NCBI RefSeq assembly: GCF_026342405.1
Contig: NZ_JAPEMU010000001.1
Span: 3,844,001 to 3,908,000, forward strand
Length of the DNA stretch: 64,000 nucleotides
Origin: Kitasatospora sp. NBC_00240
Lineage (GTDB): Bacteria; Actinomycetota; Actinomycetes; Streptomycetales; Streptomycetaceae
Reading direction: 5' to 3'
Shown one piece after another: positions 25,439 to 37,000 of the stretch. How positions within the stretch are numbered: the first letter of the stretch is position 1; every line of letters begins with the position of its first letter. Both the position numbers and the translations under genes were made by a program. The notes beneath the pieces were generated by a model. The model saw nothing but the letters and a program-made list of their open reading frames with translations. It was not told where the DNA came from and searched no databases.

Positions 25439-25966
25439 TCAGGCCTGCGGGACCCGCGCGGGCCGCTCCTGCGGGGCCGCCGCGGGGTCGGCCAGGTGCA
25501 CGAAGACCCAGCGCTGCATCGCCCAGTAGCGGAACACCATGGCCAGCAGGGTGCCGACGACCATGCCGCTGAGGAAGTCGGCGGCCTCCTGGGTGAAGGA
25601 GCTGACGTCCGGCTCACGCAGGTCGAGCAGGTAGCGGGAGACGATCAGCGGCACGTCGTTGACCAGCACCGCCACCGCGCTGACGACGAAGAACAGGACG
25701 GCCTCGCGCTGCTTGCCGTTCGCCCGGAAGGACCACTGCCGGTTCAGCACGTAGGAGACGACGGTGGCGACGACGGTCGCGACGGTGAGCGCCACGACCG
25801 GCTTGTGCTGGAGCACGGTGAGCTTCAGCGAGAGGTTCACCACCATGGTCAGGACGAAGCAGGTGCTTCCGACCAGCAGGAACTTCACCAGCTTGCGGTG
25901 CTTCACCAGAAGCGGGCGGATCCGGGCCGGGACTCGGGCCAGGGCGCGCTGGGTGGGGGACGGCAT
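25439..25966 (-). CDS. GtrA-family membrane protein
   Basis: A 175-residue protein with four membrane helices (KFLLVGSTCFVLTMVVN, VALTVATVVATVVSYVLNRQWSF, AVLFFVVSAVAVLVNDV, FLSGMVVGTLLAMVFRYWAMQRWVF, each a single run below 26 residues). The NRQWSF motif after helix two is a GtrA hallmark. Family members assist transfer of polyprenyl-linked sugars across the membrane. The start ATG 25966 is preferred to 26026 because the extra 20 residues look non-conserved. The ROK regulator follows directly. No glycosyltransferase is adjacent. Confidence 0.85.
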   Translation of the reverse strand: MPSPTQRALARVPARIRPLLVKHRKLVKFLLVGSTCFVLTMVVNLSLKLTVLQHKPVVALTVATVVATVVSYVLNRQWSFRANGKQREAVLFFVVSAVAVLVNDVPLIVSRYLLDLREPDVSSFTQEAADFLSGMVVGTLLAMVFRYWAMQRWVFVHLADPAAAPQERPARVPQA

Positions 25967-26101
25967 CCTCGCAGTCTCCCACGGTGCCCGGCCCGAGCCG
26001 GCATCCGAGCACCCGGTCCGGCTCACGGCCGGGACCGGGCGCCCCCGGTCCGCTCCTGCCCGCCCGGGCCCGGTCCGACGGTCACTCCCCCGTTCCGATG
26101 T

Positions 26102-27568
26102 TCACTCCCCCGTGATCCGGAGCACCCCGGTGGTGGTGCCCTGGTAGACCACCCCGCCGGGCGCGATGGAACCGACCATCTGCAGGGTGTCGAAGACGAA
26201 TCCGGCGCCGGTGTACTTGGTGCGCACCACCGCGCCGGTCGCCGGGTCGACCTCGGCGTAGTAGTAGGGGTCCACCACCGAGGTCGCGTCGGTGCCGGGG
26301 ATCACGGGGTTGCGCAGCACGGTGTGGATCAGCCCGTCGGCGGTGGACAGCCGGGGGACGGCGGCGGAGCGCACCTTGGTGTCCCAGACCAGGTCGCAGC
26401 CCGAGCCGTCGGCCCGGACGTCGACCCGGCTGAGCCCGCCGCGGAAGGCGCCGTCGGAGGGCACGCTCGGGCCGGCGTCCTCCGGCAGCTTGGGGTACGG
26501 GTAGCCGTAGGTGCTGGCGACGAACACGGCGTTGCCCACCGCGACCGGGGAGTTCTCGCTGCCGCTGCCGCCGGCCCTGAGCACCGGCACCGAGCAGACC
26601 GGTGCGCCGGTGTCGGCCCGGTGGACCAGCAGGTTCACGGTCGGTGCGGCGTTGTCCACGACGGTGACGTACTCGGTGCCGGTACGCGGCCCGAAGAAGG
26701 TCGGGGTGGAGCCGGTGCCCCAGCTGAGCTGGCCGGGCTTGCGGCCCGGGCCCCGGTCGTACGGGCGGCGCCAGGCGACCGCGGGGGCGCCGTCGGCGTC
26801 CGCGGTGAGCAGGTAGGTGGCGTGGGTGGTGGCGACGGCGGTGCCGGCCGGGGCGGTGGAGATGCTGTTGGCGATCCGCTCGCCGGCGGGGAGGGCCAGG
26901 GCGTGGACCGCGCCGGTGCGGTCGTCGGCGGTGCCGACCACGCCGCCGCCGGTGGCGAACCAGACCCGGCCCTGCCAGTCCGGCGAGATCCCGGTGACGG
27001 CGTCCCCGGCCGGTACCGCCCCGGCCAGCGGGAGCCTGCTGTCGACGTACAGCTCCCACCGGCCGGCCCGGTCGCGCCGGTGGCCGATCCGCAGCAGGTC
27101 GCGGTTGCCGTCGACGGCGACCAGGCGGTCCAGGTTGTCCAGGTAGGCGTAGACGCCGCCGAGCAGGGAGCCCTTGGCGAGCGGCAGCTCGGCGAGCGAT
27201 CCGCCGTCGGCCGGGTCGAGCAGGTGGACGGTCGGGGTGAGCCCGAAGATGGTGGTGCAGAGCGCGACCGGGTAGCCGTCCGAGCCGACCAGGATCGTCG
27301 GGCAGGCGGACTGCAGGGCGATCCGGTCCGAGGAGAGCGGCCCGGCCGCGGGCCCGGGCAGCGGGGTGGCGTCGGAGGATCCGGTGTCCCCGTGCATGGT
27401 GGCGGTGCCGGGCGGACCGGCCCAGGGGTTGGCGGGCGACAGCGGCCCGAACCGGCCGTCGGTGGCCGGGGCGACGGTGGGTGCGGCGCCGGCCGGACCG
27501 GCGGGGAGCAGGGCCAGCAGGGTGGCGGCGGAGAGTACGGCGGCGCGTGCGGGCAGCGCGAGGCGCAT
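26102..27568 (-). CDS. Secreted protein with beta-propeller-like repeats
   Basis: A 488-residue protein with a signal peptide (LPARAAVLSAATLLALLPAGPAGA, cleavage near AGAAP). The mature part is rich in blade-like segments: DPADGGSLAELPL, SPDWQGRVWFATGGGVVG, SVVDPYYYAEVDPATGAVVR. This indicates a PQQ- or SMP-30-like beta-propeller, but no catalytic residues can be assigned. It is likely extracellular. No operon partner is evident. The product could be a sugar-binding or enzyme scaffold protein; the assignment rests on composition and repeat rhythm only. Confidence 0.6.
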   Translation of the reverse strand: MRLALPARAAVLSAATLLALLPAGPAGAAPTVAPATDGRFGPLSPANPWAGPPGTATMHGDTGSSDATPLPGPAAGPLSSDRIALQSACPTILVGSDGYPVALCTTIFGLTPTVHLLDPADGGSLAELPLAKGSLLGGVYAYLDNLDRLVAVDGNRDLLRIGHRRDRAGRWELYVDSRLPLAGAVPAGDAVTGISPDWQGRVWFATGGGVVGTADDRTGAVHALALPAGERIANSISTAPAGTAVATTHATYLLTADADGAPAVAWRRPYDRGPGRKPGQLSWGTGSTPTFFGPRTGTEYVTVVDNAAPTVNLLVHRADTGAPVCSVPVLRAGGSGSENSPVAVGNAVFVASTYGYPYPKLPEDAGPSVPSDGAFRGGLSRVDVRADGSGCDLVWDTKVRSAAVPRLSTADGLIHTVLRNPVIPGTDATSVVDPYYYAEVDPATGAVVRTKYTGAGFVFDTLQMVGSIAPGGVVYQGTTTGVLRITGE

Positions 27569-27899
27569 GGGTGTCCCGTCCTGGGTCGTGGTGGGCCCCT
27601 CCGGAGAGGGTGGACAGCGGTGCACGCCGCCCGGACGCTCACCGGAACCTGGGGAGCCTCGGACAGGGAAGGACCCGGACACGGCCGGGCGGGGTCACCG
27701 CGCTGGTCAGGCTGCGCGGCGACAGATCGCGGAACACGCGTGGGCCAGGTCGACGTCGAGTCGACGGCTCAGGTGGGCGTGGCGATCCATGGATCCCATG
27801 CTGGAGTACTGACGAGACGTCTCACAAGGGCGTCCCACTACGCGGACGCGCCCGACGGGACGTCATGTCCCGCCGGGCGCACCCCGACCCGCCCGCCGG
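27569..27899. other. Intergenic region downstream of lon
   Basis: 331 bases between the secreted-protein start and the lon stop. It holds the lon terminator hairpin (27848-27880) and the secreted-protein gene's 5' region; no other element is seen. Confidence 0.5.
27848..27880 (-). terminator. Terminator of lon
   Basis: Fourteen-base arms at 27848-27861 and 27867-27880 pair at 13 of 14 positions around a five-base loop, about 20 bases past the lon stop on the minus strand. Confidence 0.65.
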
Positions 27900-30293
<2,394 letters not shown>

Positions 30294-30314
30294 GATCTCT
30301 CCCCAGTCAGTGAA

Positions 30315-30335
30315 GTTGAGCTGACCTGACTAAGG
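30315..30335 (-). promoter_or_regulatory. HAIR-like HspR site before lon
   Basis: On the minus strand the sequence is CCTTAGT-N7-GCTCAAC. It matches the HAIR consensus CTTGAGT-N7-ACTCAAG at 10 of 14 positions with the exact seven-base spacer, and lies 22-42 bases before the lon start. Streptomycete lon has been reported to be in the HspR regulon. Confidence 0.5.
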
Positions 30336-30367
30336 TTTGGCGTGCGCCAGTTGTTCCCCGCCTTTTG

Positions 30368-30382
30368 TTCGCCAGCAGCGAA
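30368..30382. promoter_or_regulatory. ClgR-like palindrome upstream of lon
   Basis: Perfect inverted repeat TTCGC-CAGCA-GCGAA within TGTTCGCCAGCAGCGAAAG. It fits the ClgR box described for actinobacterial clp and lon genes (GTTCGC…GCG). It lies about 75 bases upstream of the lon start. Confidence 0.5.
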
Positions 30383-30452
30383 AGGGGAAAGCGCCCCGGT
30401 CGGAGGGCCTGTCAAACGGCCCCGCGACCGTCGGGGCCGGGCACGGGGACGG

Positions 30453-31295
30453 TCAGGGCGGGGCGGAAGGACCGACCGGAACGGTGGGAGCCGGAGCCGA
30501 GCGGCGCGCGGCGACGTCGGTCCACGCCCGGTCGAGCACGGCCCGTCCGCGGGCGGTGTCCGCGCGCGGCCGCTCCCCGGCCGGGCGCGAGCCGCGGGCC
30601 CGACGGGGCGGGCGGGTCCGGCGCCGCAGGCGGTACCCGAGGAGCACGCCCAGAAGCAGCGCGGCGGGGTGGCCCACCCCGGTGACGAGGTCCTGATCGG
30701 TGGCGACCTGGTCGGCGACCAGCAGCCCCGCCCCGACCAGCACCAGCAGTCGCCCGGGCCGCGGGAGCAGGGCCGCGACCGCCCCCAGGCTGGCCAGCAC
30801 CCCGTAACTGACGCCGATGTCGAGGGTGTCCAGCGCGTCGGGGCCCAGTCGCCCGGTGCGGACGGCGGTCGCCACCACGCCCTGCGACAGCAGGGTCGCC
30901 AGTACGTGCCCGGCGGCGAACACCCCGGCCGCCCGGGCCGGGCCGACCCGGCGCTCCAGCGGGGCCACGGTGAAGGCGAAGGCCCACAGGTACGGCATCC
31001 AGACCGGGCCGGCCACCCAGAGCCCGCTGAGCAGCAGCGCCCGCAGCGGGTGGCGCAGCAGGTTGTGGCCGTCCGTGCTTGACAGCTCCTGGAGGTGGCG
31101 GACCAGCTCCGGATCGGCCAGCCGGGAAAAGACCGTGGTGGTGGCCAGGGCGGCGAGAAAGGCCAGCGTGAAGGGGGTGCGCCGGGGCGTGGGGATCCGC
31201 CGGAGCACCCAGGCCGCCAGGCCCGCGCGCAGCCCGAGCCGCAGTCCGCCGTAGGGCGGTCCGAGAGCGAGGGGCTCCCGTCGTGCGCCTGCCAA
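30453..31295 (-). CDS. Rhomboid-like membrane protein
   Basis: A 280-residue protein with about six membrane helices. GVSYGVLASLGAVAALL holds a serine where rhomboid proteases have GxSG, and VGHPAALLLGVLLGYRL holds the matching histidine. The glycine after the serine is replaced by tyrosine, so protease activity is uncertain. The C-terminal 60 residues are Arg-rich and cytosolic. The TTG at 31295 is chosen because GGGAGG lies four bases ahead; a GTG at 31334 would add 13 residues. It sits upstream of lon on the same strand, separated by about 160 bases of regulatory DNA. Confidence 0.7.
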   Translation of the reverse strand: MAGARREPLALGPPYGGLRLGLRAGLAAWVLRRIPTPRRTPFTLAFLAALATTTVFSRLADPELVRHLQELSSTDGHNLLRHPLRALLLSGLWVAGPVWMPYLWAFAFTVAPLERRVGPARAAGVFAAGHVLATLLSQGVVATAVRTGRLGPDALDTLDIGVSYGVLASLGAVAALLPRPGRLLVLVGAGLLVADQVATDQDLVTGVGHPAALLLGVLLGYRLRRRTRPPRRARGSRPAGERPRADTARGRAVLDRAWTDVAARRSAPAPTVPVGPSAPP

Positions 31296-31334
31296 CGCAC
31301 CTCCCTTCCGGGCCGGCCGGCATCCCTGCCACAC

Positions 31335-31793
31335 TTGTCGTGCTCACGTTACGTCGAGGATCTGAGTGTTCGCTGGGAACAGGATGTGAAGATCGAACGC
31401 GCACCGTGCGACAGCTGCCCGAGATGGTCCGGACCAACCCTCTGTTTACGCACGAGTAGCGGTGCCTCGGAGGGAGTCTGTCATCACCTTGGGTGCATAC
31501 GCACCGTTACGGGGGAAATTCTGGGCGGGTAAGGTATCGGCCCGTGCCAACTCCGGACCGGGTCGGAACCAGGTCCGCGGGTAGGCCCGCGGACCAAAAA
31601 GTGCCTGGTCCATCTGCCGGGAACCGCCCGCTGTCCGTACTCTGCGGTGTGCGGAAAGGGTGAGCGGTCCACACCTGCGAACCTGTCCGTACCTGCGGGG
31701 ACGGCGGACCCGGCACAGTCCACGACGGAACAAGACTACGAGCGGAGCCCGCCGTCCTACCGACGGCCGGCCCGCAGCCCTGGGGGCGGTGGC
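31335..31793. other. Divergent intergenic region before the two-component genes
   Basis: 459 bases. It contains a perfect 10-base hairpin at 31572-31595 (ggtccgcggg / cccgcggacc) followed on the plus strand by aaaaa, and a short palindrome around ggtgcatacgcacc. Neither can be tied to a known regulator; no convincing promoter hexamers were found. Confidence 0.4.
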
Positions 31794-32534
31794 GTGACCG
31801 TGACAGAAATTCAGCAGGACAACAACACCAGCAACGCGGTGAGCAGCCAGCGCAGAGTGCTGGTGGTTGAGGACGAGCCGACGATCGCCGAGTCGATCGC
31901 GGCCCGGCTGGGCGCGGAGGGCTTCAAGGTCGCCGTGGCCCACGACGGCCCGGGCGCCGTCGACGGCTTCCACACCTGGCAGCCGGACCTCGTCGTGCTC
32001 GACATCATGCTGCCCGGCTTCGACGGCCTGGAGGTGTGCCGCCGGATCCAGGCACAGCGCCCGGTCCCGGTGCTGATGCTGACCGCCCGCGACGACGAGA
32101 CCGACCTGCTGGTCGGCCTCGGGGTCGGCGCGGACGACTACATGACCAAGCCGTTCTCGATGCGCGAGCTGGCGGCCCGGGTCAACGTGCTGCTGCGCCG
32201 CGTGGAGCGCGCCCAGCAGGCGGCCAGGACACCGACGCTCGGCAGCCTGCGCTTCGGCGAGCTGGAGATCGACCACGTCCAGCGCCGGGTCCGGCTGGCC
32301 TCGGGCGACGTCCACCTGACGCCGACCGAGTTCGACCTGCTCGCCTGCCTGGCGGCCCAGCCGCGCGCGGTGCTCACCCGCGAACAGCTGCTCGCCGAGG
32401 TCTGGGACTGGACGGACGCCTCCGGGACCCGCACCGTCGACAGCCACGTGAAGGCCCTGCGCCGCAAGATCGGCGCGAGCTGGATCCGCACCGTCCACGG
32501 CGTGGGGTACGCGCTGGAGGCACCGGCCGCCTGA
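31794..32534 (+). CDS. OmpR-family response regulator
   Basis: A 246-residue regulator. The receiver domain has acidic pocket E26-D27, phospho-acceptor D70 (LVVLDIMLPG), T97 and K119 (MTKPF). The C-terminal winged-helix domain includes LTPTEFDLLACLAAQPRAVLTREQLL and TVDSHVKALRRKIG. The start is GTG 31794 or a second in-frame GTG at 31800. A sensor kinase gene follows after 89 bases. From memory it matches the SCO5283-SCO5282 pair next to kgd in S. coelicolor. Its targets are not evident. Confidence 0.9.
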   Translation: MTVTEIQQDNNTSNAVSSQRRVLVVEDEPTIAESIAARLGAEGFKVAVAHDGPGAVDGFHTWQPDLVVLDIMLPGFDGLEVCRRIQAQRPVPVLMLTARDDETDLLVGLGVGADDYMTKPFSMRELAARVNVLLRRVERAQQAARTPTLGSLRFGELEIDHVQRRVRLASGDVHLTPTEFDLLACLAAQPRAVLTREQLLAEVWDWTDASGTRTVDSHVKALRRKIGASWIRTVHGVGYALEAPAA

Positions 32535-32623
32535 CGGCCGGACGAACAACCAGCGGCTGGGCCTCCGGGGGGCCCACGCCGTGCACGGACACGGGGGGCT
32601 CGCGGGGATCAGTCAGGGGACTC

Positions 32624-33754
32624 ATGACCTTTCCACAGCAACGCAACGGGGACACCGACACCACCCGGCCGCCGACACTGGCCGCCCGGGCGGCGCGCCG
32701 CGTCTGGGCCGACATCCGCCCGCTGGACCCGGTGCGCTCGATCAAGGGCAAGCTCGCGCTGCTCGTGATCGTCTCGGTCTTCCTGGCCAGCGGCATGGTC
32801 GTGGTCGCGATCCGGTCCGAGACCCAGATCCGGATCATCATGATCTTCTCGATGATCGCCTCCCTGCTCTTCATGCAGTTCCTCGCGCACGGGCTGACCG
32901 CCCCGCTGCGCGACATGACACTCGCCGCCCGCGAGATGGCCGGCGGCGACTACAGCCGCCGGGTCGAGGTGTCCTCCCGCGACGAGATCGGCGAGCTGGC
33001 CGCGACCTTCAACCAGATGGCCGCCGACCTGGAGGCCTCCGACCGCCACCGCCGCGAGCTGGTCGCCAACGTCTCGCACGAGCTGCGCACGCCGATCGCC
33101 GCGCTGCGCGCCGTCCTGGAGAACGTGGTCGACGGCGTGGTGCAGCCCAACCCGGCCACCCTGGGTGCGGCCCTGGAGCAGACCGAACGCCTCGGCCGAC
33201 TGGTCACCCACCTGCTGGACCTTTCCAAGCTGGACGGCGGCGTGGTGCCGCTGGACGCCCGCCCGTTCGAGGTGCGGACCTTCCTGGACGGCGTGCTGCG
33301 CGGGGTCACCGTGGACGGTGCGACGGCCGGCGGGGCGTTCTCCCGCCGCGGCGACGTCCGGCTGGCGCTGGAGGTGCAGCCGTCCGGGCTGACCGGCGTG
33401 GCCGACCCTGAGCGGCTCCACCAGGTGGTCGCCAACCTGGTCGACAACGCCTGCAAGCACTCCCCGCCCGGCGGCACCGTGACGGTCCGGGCCCGGCCGT
33501 CGACGGACCCGGGCGGCCTGCTCCTGGAGGTCGAGGACGAAGGGCCCGGCATCCCGCTGCAGGACCGCGGCCGGGTCTTCGAGCGGTTCAGCCGCAGCGG
33601 CGCCGCCACCGCGCAGGGGCCGGGCAGCGACGGCGGCACCGGGCTGGGCCTGGCGATCGCGCGCTGGGCCGTGGACCTGCACGGCGGACAGATCGAGGTG
33701 GCGGAGGCCGCCCGCGGCTGCCGGATCGAGGTCCGCCTGCCCGGGCAGCGCTAG
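32624..33754 (+). CDS. HAMP-domain sensor histidine kinase
   Basis: A 376-residue kinase. Two membrane helices (about 44-62 and 70-88) are separated by only some seven residues, so there is almost no extracellular sensor. HAMP follows (LTAPLRDMTLAAREMAGGDYSRR), then HisKA with phospho-acceptor H152 (ANVSHELRTPIAALR), and the ATPase domain with N box LVDNACKHSPPGG, G1 EDEGPGIPLQDRGRVFERF and G2 GTGLGLAIARW. It should phosphorylate the upstream response regulator and sense an intramembrane or cytosolic signal. Confidence 0.92.
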   Translation: MTFPQQRNGDTDTTRPPTLAARAARRVWADIRPLDPVRSIKGKLALLVIVSVFLASGMVVVAIRSETQIRIIMIFSMIASLLFMQFLAHGLTAPLRDMTLAAREMAGGDYSRRVEVSSRDEIGELAATFNQMAADLEASDRHRRELVANVSHELRTPIAALRAVLENVVDGVVQPNPATLGAALEQTERLGRLVTHLLDLSKLDGGVVPLDARPFEVRTFLDGVLRGVTVDGATAGGAFSRRGDVRLALEVQPSGLTGVADPERLHQVVANLVDNACKHSPPGGTVTVRARPSTDPGGLLLEVEDEGPGIPLQDRGRVFERFSRSGAATAQGPGSDGGTGLGLAIARWAVDLHGGQIEVAEAARGCRIEVRLPGQR

Positions 33755-33835
33755 CGCGCGCCCGACCGGGCCGGCCGGCTCCCGCACGGGAGCGAGCGGG
33801 ACAACTGTCACACAATCGGGACCGAGCCTCCGGGC

Positions 33836-33870
33836 TCGTACGGCTGTCCGCCATGCGGACAGCCGTACGA
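33836..33870 (+). terminator. Terminator of the two-component operon
   Basis: Perfect 16-base arms at 33836-33851 and 33855-33870 with a three-base loop, about 80 bases after the kinase stop. Confidence 0.7.
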
Positions 33871-34093
33871 CCTGGGTTTGTCCGGTTTTACTGGGGTAAG
33901 ACCACTGATCGGAACCGATCGCTTCCCCTGACCATGGAACTTCTAACGCACTTTTTCGGCCAAATTGCAGGTCATGACTGTGATCTGGGTGACGCCTGGG
34001 CTGTTGGGACTACGCGATCACTGGTCAGGGGCGTAGCCTTAATCCCCGCTGTCCAACCATCCCAAAAGGAAGCGGAAGAGGGCGGTTGCCGCC
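33871..34093 (+). promoter_or_regulatory. Upstream region of kgd
   Basis: The spacer contains the palindrome gatcggaaccgatc (33907-33920) and gtcatgac, but no recognisable promoter pair. A short ORF covering 33853-34113 lacks coding bias and was not accepted. Confidence 0.35.
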
Positions 34094-37000
34094 GTGTCGC
34101 CACAGTCCCCTGAAACCCCCAACAGCTCGGCCCCACGCACTACGACGGAGCCCTCGGGCTTCGGCCCCAATGAGTGGCTCGTCGACGAGATCTACCAGCA
34201 GTACCTCCAGGATCCCAACTCGGTCGACCGAGCCTGGTGGGACTTTTTCGCCGACTACAAGCCCGGTACCGAGGTGACTCCAGTGACCCAGGCCGCGACC
34301 CAGGTCGGCCCCACGCCGACCCCCGTTGCCGCCCCTGCCCCTGCTGCCGTTCCGGCGGCGCCCGCGCCCGCTGCCCCGGCCGCTCCGGCGCCCGTGCAGC
34401 AGGCTCCCGCGCCGCTGGCCGCAGCACCGGCCGCTCCGCCGGCCCCCAAGGCCGCCGCCCCGGCCGCGGCCCCGGCCGCCACCACGGGCCCCGAGCTGGT
34501 CCCGCTGCGCGGCCCGGCGAAGGCCGTCGCCACGAACATGGACGCCTCGCTGGAGGTGCCGACCGCGACCTCCGTGCGCGCCGTGCCCGCCAAGCTGCTG
34601 ATCGACAACCGCATTGTCATCAACAACCACCTGCAGCGCGCCCGCGGCGGCAAGGTCTCCTTCACGCACCTGATCGGTTACGCCCTGGTGCAGGCCGTCA
34701 AGGCCAGCCCGGGCATGAACCACAGCTACCAGGTCAAGGACGGCAAGCCGTTCCTGGTGAAGCCCGACCACGTGAACCTGGGCCTGGCGATCGACCTGGT
34801 GAAGCCCAACGGCGACCGCCAGCTCGTGGTCGCGGCCATCAAGAAGGCCGAGACCCTCGACTTCTTCGGCTTCTGGCAGGCCTACGAGGACATCGTCCGC
34901 CGGGCTCGCGCCAACAAGCTCACGATGGACGACTTCACCGGTGTCACGGTCTCGCTGACCAACCCGGGCGGCATCGGCACCGTGCACTCCGTGCCGCGCC
35001 TGATGCAGAACCAGGGCACCATCGTCGGCGTCGGCGCGATGGAGTACCCGGCCGAGTTCCAGGGCTCGTCCCCGGACACCCTGGCCAAGCTGGGCATCTC
35101 CAAGATCATGACGCTCACCTCGACCTACGACCACCGGGTCATCCAGGGCGCGGCGTCCGGCGAGTTCCTGCGCACCATCCACCAGCTCCTGCTGGGTGAG
35201 CACGGCTTCTACGACGAGATCTTCGAGTCGCTGCGGATCCCGTACGAGCCGGTCCGCTGGGCGACCGACGTCGCCGCCACCCACGACGACGAGGTCAACA
35301 AGACCGCGCGCGTCATGGAGCTGATCCACTCCTACCGGGTCCGCGGTCACCTGATGGCCGACACCGACCCGCTGGAGTACAAGCAGCGCAAGCACCCCGA
35401 CCTGGATGTCGTGGAGCACGGGCTGACCCTGTGGGACCTGGAGCGCGAGTTCGCCGTCGGCGGCTTCGGCGGCCAGAAGATGATGAAGCTCCGCGACATC
35501 CTCGGCCTGCTGCGCGCCTCGTACTGCCGCACCGTCGGCATCGAGTACATGCACATCCAGGACCCGAAGCAGCGCAAGTGGCTGCAGCAGCGCCTGGAGA
35601 AGCCGTACACCAAGCCGGAGCGCGAGGAGCAGCTGCGCATCCTGCGCCGGCTGAACTCGGCCGAGGCCTTCGAGACCTTCCTGCAGACGAAGTACGTCGG
35701 CCAGAAGCGCTTCTCGCTGGAGGGCGGCGAGTCGCTCATCCCGCTGCTGGACGCCACCATCGACGCCGCCGCCGAGCACCGCCTCGACGAGGCCGTGATC
35801 GGCATGGCCCACCGCGGCCGCCTCAACGTGCTGGCCAACATCGTCGGCAAGCCGTACGGCAAGATCTTCGGCGAGTTCGAGGGCAACCTCGACCCGAAGT
35901 CGATGCACGGCTCCGGCGACGTCAAGTACCACCTGGGCTCCGAGGGCACCTTCACCGGCCTGGACGGGGAGACCATCAAGGTCTCGCTGGCCGCGAACCC
36001 CTCCCACCTGGAGACGGTCGACCCGGTCGTCGAGGGCATCGCCCGCGCCAAGCAGGACGTCCTCGACCTGGCCGGCACGTCCTTCCCGGTGCTGCCGATC
36101 CAGATCCACGGCGACGCGGCCTTCGCGGGCCAGGGCGTGGTCGCGGAGACGCTGAACATGTCGCAGCTGCGCGGCTACCGCACCGGCGGCACCGTGCACG
36201 TCGTGGTGAACAACCAGGTCGGCTTCACCGCCGCCCCGGCGTCCTCGCGCTCCTCGATGTACTGCACCGACGTGGCCCGGATGATCGAGGCCCCGATCTT
36301 CCATGTGAACGGTGACGACCCGGAGGCCGTGGTCCGCGTCGCGCGCCTCGCCTTCGAGTTCCGTCAGGAGTTCCACAAGGACGTCGTGATCGACCTCATC
36401 TGCTACCGCCGCCGCGGTCACAACGAGGCCGACAACCCGTCGTTCACCCAGCCGCTGATGTACGACCTGATCGACGCCAAGCGCTCGGTGCGCAAGCTCT
36501 ACACCGAGGGCCTGATCGGCCGGGGCGACATCACCATGGAAGAGGCGGAGCAGGCGCTCCAGGACTTCCAGGGCCAGCTGGAGAAGGTCTTCTCCGAGGT
36601 CCGCGACGCCGCGCAGACGCCGGTCTCGGCGGCCGGCGGCAAGCCGCAGGCCGACTTCCCGGTCAACATCCAGACCGGCATCTCCCAGGAGATGGTCAAG
36701 CGGATCGCCGCCTCGCAGGTCAACCTGCCGGACTGGCTGACCGTCCACCCGCGCCTGCTGCCCCAGCTGCAGCGGCGCGCGGCCTCGGTCGAGGACAACA
36801 CCATCGACTGGGCCATGGGCGAGACCCTCGCCATCGGCTCGCTGCTGATGGAGGGCCACCCCGTCCGACTGGCCGGCCAGGACAGCCGCCGCGGCACCTT
36901 CGGTCAGCGCCACGCGGTGCTGATCGACCGGGTCACCGGCGAGGACTACACCCCGCTGCTGTACCTGACCGAGGACCAGGCCCGCTACACCGTCTACGAC

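Noticed and set aside
31572..31595. Hairpin followed by aaaaa as a terminator
   Set aside because: On the plus strand the tract is A, not T, and on the minus strand the T tract comes before the stem. Neither order gives an intrinsic terminator.
33853..34113. 86-codon frame overlapping the kgd start
   Set aside because: AT-rich, no coding bias and no ribosome-binding site; it overlaps a clear gene start.
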